In this document: in pieces, positions 9,404 through 17,409 of the stretch | Position numbering within the stretch: position 1 is the first letter of the stretch | Layout: every line of letters begins with the position of its first letter | Assembly (NCBI RefSeq): GCF_000478275.1 | Contig: NZ_ASJB01000055.1 | Coordinates: forward strand, 62,001-126,000 | Direction: 5' to 3' | From: Amycolatopsis orientalis DSM 40040 = KCTC 9412 | Lineage (GTDB): Bacteria > Actinomycetota > Actinomycetes > Mycobacteriales > Pseudonocardiaceae | Length of the DNA stretch: 64,000 bases | The notes under the pieces: model-generated | The model's database searches: none | Seen by the model: the letters and a program-made list of their open reading frames with translations, nothing else | Told to the model about the DNA's origin: nothing | Position numbers and translations under genes: made by a program

Positions 9404-9431
9404 TTATCCACAACCACTTCCTTTGTCCACA
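9404..9431 (+). promoter_or_regulatory. Two tandem DnaA-box-like nonamers
   Basis: TTATCCACA at 9404-9412 and TTGTCCACA at 9423-9431 are direct repeats 19 bp apart. Both match the general DnaA-box consensus; the second is the actinobacterial form. They lie 50-80 bp upstream of the AbiEi-like gene. With only two boxes this is not an origin; they could mark DnaA-responsive transcription or be coincidental. Confidence 0.45.
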
Positions 9432-9482
9432 GATTCGCCCGCGGTGTCTCCACGCCCTGGACCAGCGGGTGATGGTGGATAG

Positions 9483-10475
9483 GTGCCTTTACACAAACGC
9501 TGGTCGGAGGAAGCCATCCCGGCCGGACAACGGCCGAGCTGGCCGATCCTGCTGCGAGAACAGCACGGCATCGTGACCAGAGCCCAGCTCCGGGCCTACG
9601 GACACTCGGCGGCGGACATCGTCGCGAATCTGGAGGCGGGGCGATGGCAGCGGGTGCTGCCCCGCGTCTATGCCACGTTCACGGGCGCTCTCCCACGGGC
9701 GGCCGGGATCCACGCGGCTCTCCGCTACGGCGGTGGGTTCGCGGTGCTGAGCCACCGCACGGCGGCCGAGGAATGGGGGCTGGTGCCGGTGACCGAGGGC
9801 CCGGTGGAGATCACCGTGCCCTATTCGAGTTCGGCGATCTCCCAGCCTCCACTGGTGAAGGTGCATCGTTCACGGGCACTCGACCATTCGACGGTGGAGA
9901 CGTGGCCACCCCGCACCAGGGTCACCGACACGATCGTCGATCTGGCGGTCTCCGCACCGACCGCGCGGGAAGCGGTGAACGTCGTCGTCGACCTGGTGAG
10001 CCGGAGCCGCGTCGCGGTGCACGCGATGCGGGACTGCGTCTCGATGCGCCCGCCGTTCCGGTTCCGCGCCGAGATCCTGCGGGGTCTCGAACTCGTGGCC
10101 CGCGGGCTCATGTCGGCACTCGAAGTGGAGTTCGAGGAACAGGTCGAGGAAGCGCACGGGCTGCCACCGGGTGATCGGCAGACGCCCGTCGAGGTGGACG
10201 GGAAGACGTTATGGGAGGACATCACCTACGACTCGTACGGCGCGGCCGTCACCGTCCGCCTGGACGGCCGCGCGACCCACGCGATGGCCGCCGTCGCCTT
10301 CCGGGACCGTCGCCGGGACAACGCCGCGGAACTCGCGGACCGGGCGCGCCTCGTCTACGGCTGGCAGGACGTCCGGGATTCCCCGTGCCAGGTCGCGGCC
10401 GAGGTCCGCACGATCCTCGTCAGGGAGGGGTGGCGCCCGGCGGGCGAGCACGTCACCTGCCCGAAATGCTCGTGA
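9483..10475 (+). CDS. AbiEi-like / DUF559-type protein
   Basis: A 330-residue protein. The N-terminal 90 residues (ILLREQHGIVTRAQLRAYG, VANLEAGRWQRVLPRVYATF, ALRYGGGFAVLSHRTAAEEW) fit the winged-helix and following domain of AbiEi-type proteins, known as antitoxins of type IV systems and as a large family of unknown function in actinobacteria. The C-terminal part (VEVDGKTLWEDITYDSYGAAVTV, RRRDNAAELADRARLVYGW) resembles a Vsr/DUF559 restriction-like fold. No nucleotidyltransferase partner (AbiEii) is adjacent, so a toxin-antitoxin role is not supported. The TGA stop lies inside the second flanking hairpin. Confidence 0.75.
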   Translation: MPLHKRWSEEAIPAGQRPSWPILLREQHGIVTRAQLRAYGHSAADIVANLEAGRWQRVLPRVYATFTGALPRAAGIHAALRYGGGFAVLSHRTAAEEWGLVPVTEGPVEITVPYSSSAISQPPLVKVHRSRALDHSTVETWPPRTRVTDTIVDLAVSAPTAREAVNVVVDLVSRSRVAVHAMRDCVSMRPPFRFRAEILRGLELVARGLMSALEVEFEEQVEEAHGLPPGDRQTPVEVDGKTLWEDITYDSYGAAVTVRLDGRATHAMAAVAFRDRRRDNAAELADRARLVYGWQDVRDSPCQVAAEVRTILVREGWRPAGEHVTCPKCS

Positions 10476-10514
10476 GTGGTAATGACGGTTCTAACCGTCA
10501 TTACCACTCACGAG
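10469..10514. repeat. Perfect 22 bp-arm inverted repeat, CGTGAGTGG family, copy 2
   Basis: Identical over 46 bp to the element at 9337-9382. Its left arm supplies the last codon and TGA stop of the AbiEi-like gene. The next gene starts 38 bp further on. Confidence 0.85.
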
Positions 10515-10551
10515 GCCGAAACTGTCGGTGACCCTTCTTACGCTGTCTGCC

Positions 10552-10788
10552 ATGGAACCGATCGCCGATATAGCGGACATAGAGACGCTCGTCATCGATT
10601 GCGACCGCTGCGCGGTCCGGGGTGACGCATGTCATGACTGTGTCGTCAGCGTCCTCCTTGGCGCGCCGTCGTCGCTCGAATGGGACGCCGACGAGCGAAA
10701 AGCGGTGGACGCGCTCGCGGAGGCGGGCATGATCCCCCGCCTCCGGATGGTCGAGATGGTCGAACAGAGGCGCCGGATGACAGCTTGA
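10552..10788 (+). CDS. Small Cys-rich conserved protein
   Basis: 78 residues from ATG 10552; a start 24 nt upstream is possible. It contains DCDRCAVRGDACHDCVVSVLL, whose two CxxC pairs may bind a metal, followed by SLEWDADERKAVDALAEAGMIPRLRMVE, a helical tail. I recognise it only as the type of short Cys-containing protein often found next to the Rv2190c-like peptidoglycan hydrolase in actinobacteria. Function unknown. Confidence 0.7.
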   Translation: MEPIADIADIETLVIDCDRCAVRGDACHDCVVSVLLGAPSSLEWDADERKAVDALAEAGMIPRLRMVEMVEQRRRMTA

Positions 10789-11095
10789 GACACGCCGCGA
10801 CCGGGGCATTCGACGAGTGGTCGATCCGACCGGGTGAACGGTAGGTAGTCGCGATAGCCCCCAGGATGTAACGCCCGTCACAACTTTCCGCTCATGCTGG
10901 TCCGAAGGTGTTTCGGCGCATCACGGAGAGTTTTTGCGGTGGGTGTGGTGGACGCGGTGCCTGTGGTTTCGTAACCTGTCCGAGATCTCGTGGCCGGAAG
11001 TCGTCGCCAGACGACGACACGGGATCGCCACTGAGGCAGCTTTGTCGGGGAGTTGCACCAGAAACCAGCCTTGTGCCAAACCTGTTGCGTTAGCA
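10789..11095 (+). other. Long upstream region of the NlpC/P60 gene
   Basis: This 307 bp stretch before the riboswitch candidate has no convincing gene on either strand. A plausible promoter must lie here; TAACCT near 10973 fits a TANNNT -10 box but lacks a clear -35. Several short GC stems are present, none outstanding. Confidence 0.35.
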
Positions 11096-11215
11096 GTCGG
11101 CCAGGTGCAGGGCAGGAACGCGGGGAACCGCGCGGGCCTCACGGCCGGCGACGCGGCTTCGCGGAAGAGGGCCCCCGACCTCTTCGTCCGGGTTTCTGCG
11201 TCAGTGGCCGACAGC
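11096..11215 (+). ncRNA. Candidate ydaO-type (c-di-AMP) riboswitch
   Basis: GTCGGCCA at 11096-11103 pairs with TGGCCGAC at 11205-11212 to close a multi-stem element. Inside are GCAGGAACGCGGGGAACC, a GAAGAGG/CCTCTTC stem at 11164-11184 and CCGGGTTTCTGCGTCAG, which resemble the conserved purine-rich and CCGUCAG segments of ydaO leaders. It ends two bases before the AAAGGAG ribosome site. ydaO riboswitches are known to control NlpC/P60 and Rpf wall hydrolases in actinobacteria, exactly the gene that follows. Assigned by eye; a covariance model was not run. Confidence 0.5.
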
Positions 11216-11234
11216 AAAGGAGACACGCGCGACC

Positions 11235-12287
11235 GTGCAGTCGCATCCAGTCAAGCGCGTGGTGTCAGGAGCTTTGGCCGCGGCCGCGGTGATCACCGCC
11301 GTAACGGTCGCCCAGCCTGCTGCCACTGCTGCCCCAGCCCCCGCCCTCCAACAGCCTCCGTCCGGCTCGGACGCTCTCGCCAAGTACCGCGACCTCGCGG
11401 CGCAGGCGGAGAAGGCCAACGAAGACCTCCTCAAGGCGAAGGATGATCTCGCCGCGAAGCAGGCAGAGCTCGACAAGGCCACCGCGGACGCCGCGGCGGC
11501 CAAGGACGCCGGTCTCAAGGCGGCCGGTGACGAGAAGACGTTCCAGGCCGAGGTCAACAAGTTCGCCGGTGCGTCGTTCACCAGCGGTGTGCAGCTGAAC
11601 AAGCTGTCGTCGCTCCTGTCGGGCGCGTCCACCCAGGACTTCCTGGACCGGTCCTCGGCACTCGAGGTCCTCGCCTCGAACAAGAACGCCGCCCTGAACA
11701 ACCTGAGCGGTGCTGTCGCCCAGGCCGCCGCCTCCGCGAAGCAGGCAGCGGACGCGCAGGCCACGGCCACCGCCGCCCGTGACGCCGCCGCCAAGCTGAC
11801 GACGGACATCGAGGCGCGGCAGAAGACGCTGAACGACCAGCTCAAGGAGATCGAGCGGGCCAGCGGCAACCTGAGCGCCGCGGACAAGGCCGCCCAGAAG
11901 GACAAGGGCGGCGCCTTCCCCAACCTGCCCGCCCCGGGCCCGGCCGCCGCGGCGGCCCTCGCGGCGGCGAAGAGCAAGCTCGGCAGCGCCTACGTCTGGG
12001 GCGCGACCGGTCCGTCCACCTTCGACTGCTCGGGTCTGATGCTGTGGGCGTACAAGCAGGCCGGTCTCACCTTGCCGCGGTCGAGCCGTCAGCAGTCCAC
12101 CTTCGGCGCCCCTGTGGAGCGGTCGCAGCTTCAGCCGGGCGACCTGGTGTTCTACTACTCGCCCGTTTCGCATGTGGGCATGTACGTCGGCAACGGCATG
12201 ATGGTGCACGCGCCGACCTCCGGTGACGTCGTCAAGGTGTCGCCGTTGCAGAACAACTACGTCGGCGCCCGTCGCCCGACTGCCTGA
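11235..12287 (+). CDS. Secreted NlpC/P60 peptidoglycan endopeptidase (RipC-like)
   Basis: A 350-residue protein from GTG 11235 with AAAGGAG upstream. Residues 1-33 are a signal peptide ending QPAATAAPA. Residues about 45-225 form a long Ala/Lys-rich coiled coil, and residues 235-350 the NlpC/P60 domain with catalytic Cys265 (STFDCSGLMLW), His313 (VSHVGMYVG) and His325 (MVHAPTSGD). Such enzymes cut D-Glu-mDAP peptide stems during cell division; the coiled coil usually governs activation. Gene order before pimB' matches mycobacterial Rv2190c-Rv2188c. The probable c-di-AMP riboswitch implies control by cell-wall or osmotic state. Confidence 0.93.
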   Translation: MQSHPVKRVVSGALAAAAVITAVTVAQPAATAAPAPALQQPPSGSDALAKYRDLAAQAEKANEDLLKAKDDLAAKQAELDKATADAAAAKDAGLKAAGDEKTFQAEVNKFAGASFTSGVQLNKLSSLLSGASTQDFLDRSSALEVLASNKNAALNNLSGAVAQAAASAKQAADAQATATAARDAAAKLTTDIEARQKTLNDQLKEIERASGNLSAADKAAQKDKGGAFPNLPAPGPAAAAALAAAKSKLGSAYVWGATGPSTFDCSGLMLWAYKQAGLTLPRSSRQQSTFGAPVERSQLQPGDLVFYYSPVSHVGMYVGNGMMVHAPTSGDVVKVSPLQNNYVGARRPTA

Positions 12288-12295
12288 CGAACACC

Positions 12296-12336
12296 CGAAA
12301 AGGGGCGGTACCGCGCAAGCGGTGCCGCCCCTTTCG
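12296..12336 (+). terminator. Hairpin terminator after the NlpC/P60 gene
   Basis: Arms of about 18 bp (GGGGCGGTACCGC / GCGGTGCCGCCCC) enclose a GCAA tetraloop, with an A-run on the left and CTTT on the right flank. It begins nine bases after the TGA and ends 29 bases before pimB'. Confidence 0.8.
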
Positions 12337-12364
12337 CGTGCGGAGGGCCAAGTAGCCTGCAGGG

Positions 12365-13522
12365 GTGCTGAGGACCCTGCTGGTGACCAACGACTTCCCG
12401 CCCCGGCCAGGCGGTATCCAGAACTACCTGAACTCGCTGGCCACCCGCCTGCCCGCAGACGACCTCGTCGTCTACGCGCCGTCCTGGGAATCGAGCACCG
12501 GCTCGCACACCGAGTTCGACGCCGCCGCCCCGTTCGAGGTGGTCCGGCATCCGACGTCCCTGATGCTGCCGACACCGGACGTTCTCAAGCGGGCCAAGGA
12601 GATCATGCGGGCCCGCGACTGCGAGGCCGTCTGGTTCGGCGCGGCCGCGCCGCTCGCGTTGCTGGGACATTCGCTGCGGTCGGCAGGCGCCCGCCGGGTG
12701 CTGGCGTCGACGCACGGCCACGAGGTCGGCTGGTCGATGCTCCCGGGGTCACGGCAGGCGTTGCGGCGGATCGGCGACACCGTCGACGTGATCACCTACG
12801 TCAGCAAGTACACGCGTTCCCGCTTTTCGGCCGCTTTCGGCCCGATGGCTGGCCTGGAGATGCTCCCGTGCGGCGTCGACACCGCGCTGTACCGGCCGGA
12901 CGCCGCCGCGGGCAAGGAGATCCGCGATCGGCACGGCCTCGGCGACCGTCCGACGATCGTCTGCGTCTCCCGGCTGGTGCCGCGCAAAGGCCAGGACATG
13001 CTCATCCGGATCCTGCCCGAACTCCGCAGGCAGATCCCGGACGTGGCGTTGCTGCTCGTCGGCGGCGGTCCGTACCGCAAGACGCTCACCGGCCTCGTCG
13101 ACGCGCTGGGGGTCGGGGACAACGTCGTCATCACCGGATCGGTGCCGTGGAAGGAGTTGCCCGCGCACTACAACGCCGGTGACGTCTTCGCGATGCCGGC
13201 CCGGACGCGCGGGAAGGGCCTCGACGTCGAGGGGCTCGGTATCGTGTATCTGGAGGCTTCGGCGACCGGGCTGCCGGTCGTCGCCGGGAATTCCGGCGGT
13301 GCCCCGGAAACGGTGCTGGACGAGGTCACCGGGCATGTCGTCGACGGCCGTGACGAACAGCAGCTGAGGGAGACGCTGGCCGCGTTGCTGGCCGATCCGG
13401 TGCGGGCGCGGCGGATGGGCGCCGCCGGTCGCGAATGGGTCGCCGGGAACTGGCGCTGGGACACCATGGCGAGCAGGCTTTCCGGCCTCCTCGACGGCGA
13501 CCCGGTCGCGGCGGTGCGGTAA
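12365..13522 (+). CDS. pimB: GDP-mannose-dependent phosphatidylinositol monomannoside mannosyltransferase PimB'
   Basis: A 385-residue GT4 (GT-B fold) glycosyltransferase starting at GTG 12365. The N-domain begins LRTLLVTNDFPPRPGGIQNY, the donor-binding C-domain carries VCVSRLVPRKGQDMLI and LLLVGGGPYR, and the family-diagnostic ARTRGKGLDVEGLGIVYLEA contains the EX7E-type donor site. PimB' transfers the second mannose from GDP-mannose to PIM1, giving PIM2 on the inner face of the membrane, an early step to lipomannan. Neighbours match Rv2190c, Rv2188c and Rv2185c. Confidence 0.93.
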   Translation: MLRTLLVTNDFPPRPGGIQNYLNSLATRLPADDLVVYAPSWESSTGSHTEFDAAAPFEVVRHPTSLMLPTPDVLKRAKEIMRARDCEAVWFGAAAPLALLGHSLRSAGARRVLASTHGHEVGWSMLPGSRQALRRIGDTVDVITYVSKYTRSRFSAAFGPMAGLEMLPCGVDTALYRPDAAAGKEIRDRHGLGDRPTIVCVSRLVPRKGQDMLIRILPELRRQIPDVALLLVGGGPYRKTLTGLVDALGVGDNVVITGSVPWKELPAHYNAGDVFAMPARTRGKGLDVEGLGIVYLEASATGLPVVAGNSGGAPETVLDEVTGHVVDGRDEQQLRETLAALLADPVRARRMGAAGREWVAGNWRWDTMASRLSGLLDGDPVAAVR

Positions 13523-13528
13523 GGGCCG

Positions 13529-14152
13529 TCAGGGCTCGTAGCGCGCGGGGTGGTTCGGGTCGTCGACGCGGACCACCACGTCGGACAGTGCCGTCGGATC
13601 GACTTCCTGTTCGTACCGCTCGTAGGCGGGCAGCGCCCACCGGTCGGGCACCCGCCGTTTGAGTGCGGCGGGTGAAAGCCACAGATGCACGCTCAGGTCG
13701 AACGCGAGGCCCGCGCCGAACAGGAACTCGCCGTCCAACAGGACGACACCGCCTTCGGGCAGTTCGACGCGCTCGGCACGGGTGGCGCGATCGCGGACCG
13801 GGTCCCACAGCGAGGGGAGGACCCGCCCGCTGCCGCCCTCGGCGAGGGGATCGAGCACCTCGCGGCGAAGGGCGCCGAGGTCCAGCCAGTCGGTGTAGCG
13901 CGCGTCGGGGTCTTCCTTGCCGCGTTCGAAGCGCAGCGAGGCGGGGCGGAGGAAGTCTTTCGCCGAAATCCGCAACACCGCGTGACCGGCGACGCGCAGG
14001 GGATCGACCAGGGCGTCGGCGAGTTCTGTGGTGTTGGTCGCACCGGCCGCGCCGTCGACGGCGACCGCGATCCGGCGGCGGGCCGTGATCGCCGTGATGC
14101 GTTCGGTCAGTTCGGAGACCAGCAGAGTGGGAGAAATCGGACGGTAGCGCAC
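13529..14152 (-). CDS. Uridine kinase-like protein with degenerate P-loop
   Basis: 207 residues from GTG 14152, preceded by GGTGGAGG at 10 nt. The order RIAVAVDGAAGATNTTELAD, VLRISAKDFLRPASLRFE, YTDWLDLGALRREVLDPL, GVVLLDGEFLFG and DVVVRVDDPNHP is that of the actinobacterial uridine kinase-like family. The Walker A position that should read GxxGxGK(S/T) is GAAGATNTT, so the ATP-binding Lys is Asn. Kinase activity is therefore doubtful. Seven bases separate it from the convergent pimB' end; it is divergent from the SRPBCC gene. Confidence 0.8.
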   Translation of the reverse strand: MRYRPISPTLLVSELTERITAITARRRIAVAVDGAAGATNTTELADALVDPLRVAGHAVLRISAKDFLRPASLRFERGKEDPDARYTDWLDLGALRREVLDPLAEGGSGRVLPSLWDPVRDRATRAERVELPEGGVVLLDGEFLFGAGLAFDLSVHLWLSPAALKRRVPDRWALPAYERYEQEVDPTALSDVVVRVDDPNHPARYEP

Positions 14153-14216
14153 GGAAAGAGATCCTCCACCCGGACCGGTGAACCTCGCACGGTACACCCG
14201 GTGGGAGGATGGGCCG

Positions 14217-14630
14217 GTGACGAAAGCAGTGGCCAAAACAGCCGGAAGTGGTTGGCAGGTAGGCGTTTCCCAAACCGTGCCGTACAGCGGCGCACAGGTG
14301 TGGGACTTCCTGGTCGGGCGCGAGGGTGTGGGGATCTGGCTCGGCCCGGGTGCCGAACTCGGCAGTGAGCTGGGCGCGCCCTACGAGACGGCCAACGGGA
14401 CGACCGGCGAGATCCGCGGCCGTTCCGAGGGTGACAAGCTCCGGCTGACCTGGCGGCCGAAGGACTGGGATCACGACTCGACCCTGCAGATCACGGTGAG
14501 GGGCACCGAGCAGAAGACCACGCTCCGCTTCCACCAGGAATGGCTCGCGGGCGCCGACGAGCGCGAGGAGCAGCGGGCATACTGGACCGAGGTGACCGAG
14601 CGAGTGGTGGCCGCGCTGGCCGAACGCTGA
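14217..14630 (+). CDS. SRPBCC / START-like domain protein
   Basis: 137 residues from GTG 14217, with GGGAGG eight bases upstream. GWQVGVSQTVPYSGAQVWDFL, TTGEIRGRSEGDKLRLTW and TTLRFHQEWLAGADEREEQRAYW fit the AHSA1/polyketide-cyclase branch of the START-like fold, a small hydrophobic ligand pocket. The mycobacterial locus has a comparable gene (Rv2185c). The ligand is unknown. The gap of 25 bp to the P450 suggests cotranscription. Confidence 0.82.
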   Translation: MTKAVAKTAGSGWQVGVSQTVPYSGAQVWDFLVGREGVGIWLGPGAELGSELGAPYETANGTTGEIRGRSEGDKLRLTWRPKDWDHDSTLQITVRGTEQKTTLRFHQEWLAGADEREEQRAYWTEVTERVVAALAER

Positions 14631-14655
14631 CCGGCGCGCCGGGGGAGGCGTACCG

Positions 14656-15864
14656 ATGCAGTCATCCGAAGAACCGAGGCAGCTGACAGAGGATTTTCTC
14701 CAGGACCCGCACCGGATCTCCGCGCTGCTGCGGGAGGAAGGCCCGGCTCGCAAGGTCCGGATGCCGCGAGGCTTGAACGCCTGGATCGTCACCGGGCACG
14801 CCGAGGCCCGCGCGATCCTCGCGGATTCCCGGGTCGGCAAGGACCCGGCGGCCATCCAGCGGCTCTTCGAACGCGACGGTTTCGAATCGGCCGGTGACAG
14901 CGCGGTCCGCGCACTCGGCGGGCATATGCTCAACTCGGACCCGCCGGATCACACGCGGCTGCGCAAACTGGTCAATCAGGCCTTCACCTCGCGCACCGTT
15001 TCCCGGCTGCGGCCGAGGATCGAGCAGATCACCGCGGAACTGCTGGACGGGATCGGTGACGCGGAGCGCGTCGACCTGCTGCCCGCTTTCGCCGTTCCCC
15101 TGCCGATCCAGGTGATCTGCGAACTGCTCGGCGTGCACGCGGGCGACCGGTCGTCGTTCGCGCGGTGGTCGAACACGATGCTCGCCTGGTCGACGCCGGA
15201 GGACCTCCAAGCCGCGGCGGCGAAGATGCACGCGTATCTCGTCGACCTCATCGCCGAAAAGCGCGCGAAGCCCGCCGAGGACCTGCTTTCGGGCCTGATC
15301 CACGCCAGTGACGAAGGCGATTCGCTCTCCGGCGAGGAATTGCTGGCGATGGCGTTTCTGCTGCTGGTGGCGGGCTTCGAGACGACGGTCAACCTGATCT
15401 CGAACAGCGTGTTCGCCCTGCTGCGCCGGCCGGACCAGCTGTCGGCGCTCCGCGCCGATCCCGCCCTGCTGCCCGGAGCGGTCGAGGAGTTCCTGCGCTA
15501 CGACGGCGCGATCCACCTGGCGACCATCCGGTACACCGCCGAACCCGTCCAGGTCGGCGACGTCGAGATCCCGGCGGGCGAGTTCGTGTTCGTCTCCCTG
15601 CTCGGCGCCAATCGCGACGCGGAACGCTTCCCGGACCCGGACCGGCTGGACGTCACGCGGTCGGCGACCGGGCATCTCGCGTTCGGTCACGGCATCCACT
15701 ACTGCGTCGGTGCCCCGCTGGCCCGCCTGGAGGCGGAGATCGCTTTGCGTGGCCTGCTGGAGAGGTTCCCTCGGCTGGGCCTGGACGCCGAGCCGGAAAC
15801 CTTGCGGTGGCGGGAAAGCGCCCTGGTCCACGGTCTGGAGACCCTCCCTGTGCGCCTGCGCTGA
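14656..15864 (+). CDS. Cytochrome P450 (CYP107-like)
   Basis: A 402-residue soluble P450. Landmarks: LNSDPPDHTRLRKLV near residue 97, the I-helix LLLVAGFETTVNL with the acidic-Thr pair, the K-helix ExxR in VEEFLRYDG, and the heme loop LAFGHGIHYCVGAPLARLEA with the ligating Cys. It needs ferredoxin partners that are not encoded here. bioA begins 26 bp downstream on the same strand. A BioI-like role in pimelate formation is conceivable from that position, but general CYP107 membership does not establish it; a xenobiotic or secondary-metabolite hydroxylase is equally possible. Confidence 0.9.
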   Translation: MQSSEEPRQLTEDFLQDPHRISALLREEGPARKVRMPRGLNAWIVTGHAEARAILADSRVGKDPAAIQRLFERDGFESAGDSAVRALGGHMLNSDPPDHTRLRKLVNQAFTSRTVSRLRPRIEQITAELLDGIGDAERVDLLPAFAVPLPIQVICELLGVHAGDRSSFARWSNTMLAWSTPEDLQAAAAKMHAYLVDLIAEKRAKPAEDLLSGLIHASDEGDSLSGEELLAMAFLLLVAGFETTVNLISNSVFALLRRPDQLSALRADPALLPGAVEEFLRYDGAIHLATIRYTAEPVQVGDVEIPAGEFVFVSLLGANRDAERFPDPDRLDVTRSATGHLAFGHGIHYCVGAPLARLEAEIALRGLLERFPRLGLDAEPETLRWRESALVHGLETLPVRLR

Positions 15865-15889
15865 GAAGGGCGTGTCGTAGGGTCGCGGG

Positions 15890-17170
15890 ATGGACGCCGC
15901 AGAACTCCTCGCGCTCGACGCGGAACACGTCTGGCACCCGTACGGGCCGATGCCGAGCACGATCGACTCCCTGCTGGTCCGCGAGGCGAGCGGTGTCCGG
16001 CTCACCCTCGACGACGGCCGCGAACTGATCGACGGCATGTCGTCCTGGTGGGCGGCGATCCACGGCTACCGGAATCCGGTGCTGGACGCGGCGCTGGCCG
16101 ACCAGGCCGGCCGGATGAGTCACGTGATGTTCGGCGGGCTCACCCACGAACCGGCCATCAGGCTGGCGAAGACGCTGGTCGATCTCAGCCCGGAGGGCTT
16201 GCGGCACGTCTTCCTGTGCGACTCCGGGTCGGTGTCGGTCGAGGTCGCCGTCAAGATGTGCCTGCAGTACTGGCAGTCGGTGGGGCGTAAGGAGAAGCGG
16301 CGCCTGATGACCTGGCGCGGCGGCTATCACGGCGACACGTTCACGCCGATGAGCGTCTGCGACCCCGACGGCGGGATGCATTCGCTGTGGCGCGGCATCC
16401 TGCCGGACCAGCTGTTCCTGCCCAAACCGCCGGGCGAGTTCGGCGACGAACCGGATCAGGAGTACCTCGACCTGCTCGCGGCCGGGATCGAGCGGCACGC
16501 TGGCGAACTGGCCGCGGTCATCGTCGAGCCGGTCGTGCAGGGTGCCGGCGGTATGCGGTTCCACCCGCCCGCGTACCTACGCGCGCTGCGCGAGATCACC
16601 GAGGCCAACGACGTCCTGCTCATCTTCGACGAGATCGCCACCGGTTTCGGCCGCACCGGCCGGATGTTCGCCGCCGAGCACGCCGGGGTCACGCCCGACG
16701 TCCTGTGCCTCGGCAAGGCGCTGACGGGTGGTTACCTGACGATGGCGGCCACGTTGTGCACGCCGCGGATCGCCGACGGCATCTCCCGCGGGGAACTGCC
16801 GGTGCTCGCGCACGGGCCGACGTTCATGGCGAACCCGCTGGCCTCGGCGGTGGCCAACGCCTCGCTGGGGATCCTGGCCGAAGGCGGCTGGAAGTCCGAC
16901 GTCCCGCGGATCGAGGCCGCGCTGAAGGCCGGGCTCGAACCCGCTCGCGAGCTGTCTTCGGTCACCGACGTGCGGGTGCTCGGCGCCATCGGCGTGGTGG
17001 AGCTGGACCACCCGGTGGACATGGCGGTGGCGACCGAGGTCCTCACCGCGAACGGGGTCTGGCTGCGGCCGTTCCGGAACCTGATCTACGCGATGCCGCC
17101 CTACATCTCCGGCGCCGAGGACCTCGCGGAGATCACTTCCGCAATGGTCTCGGCCGCACAAAAAGCGTAA
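15890..17170 (+). CDS. bioA: Adenosylmethionine-8-amino-7-oxononanoate aminotransferase BioA
   Basis: A 426-residue class III PLP aminotransferase that converts KAPA to DAPA with SAM as amino donor. [18 protein letters not shown] near the start, [68 protein letters not shown] and the PLP-Lys motif [20 protein letters not shown] are all intact. It is the first biotin gene here. bioF does not follow; the next gene is a SulP-carbonic anhydrase fusion, and bioD comes only 5.1 kb later. Confidence 0.95.
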   Translation: MDAAELLALDAEHVWHPYGPMPSTIDSLLVREASGVRLTLDDGRELIDGMSSWWAAIHGYRNPVLDAALADQAGRMSHVMFGGLTHEPAIRLAKTLVDLSPEGLRHVFLCDSGSVSVEVAVKMCLQYWQSVGRKEKRRLMTWRGGYHGDTFTPMSVCDPDGGMHSLWRGILPDQLFLPKPPGEFGDEPDQEYLDLLAAGIERHAGELAAVIVEPVVQGAGGMRFHPPAYLRALREITEANDVLLIFDEIATGFGRTGRMFAAEHAGVTPDVLCLGKALTGGYLTMAATLCTPRIADGISRGELPVLAHGPTFMANPLASAVANASLGILAEGGWKSDVPRIEAALKAGLEPARELSSVTDVRVLGAIGVVELDHPVDMAVATEVLTANGVWLRPFRNLIYAMPPYISGAEDLAEITSAMVSAAQKA

Positions 17171-17409
17171 AAACGGCAAAGTTCACCATAAAGAGTGTGA
17201 CGGCAGCCACAGGAAACCTGGAAGGCCACGCTGGGTACAGCGCGTGATCATGTGTTGATCTTGGTCAGGCGAACGGGCGAGTCCGATCGAGACCTTTTCG
17301 GGGTGGTATGTCGCAAAAGGCCGGTATGCCCTAGTTCTTGGGCGCACAAGCAAACCTGAGAAACCTTTGCGTAGCGGACTTTTCGGCGCGGATCCGGTTT
17401 CCTGCCCCC

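Noticed and set aside
9404-9431. Replication origin
   Set aside because: Only two DnaA-box-like sites, no dnaA/dnaN neighbourhood and no AT-rich unwinding region.
9483-10475. Type IV toxin-antitoxin pair
   Set aside because: No AbiEii-type nucleotidyltransferase gene lies on either side; the next gene is a 78-residue Cys-rich protein.
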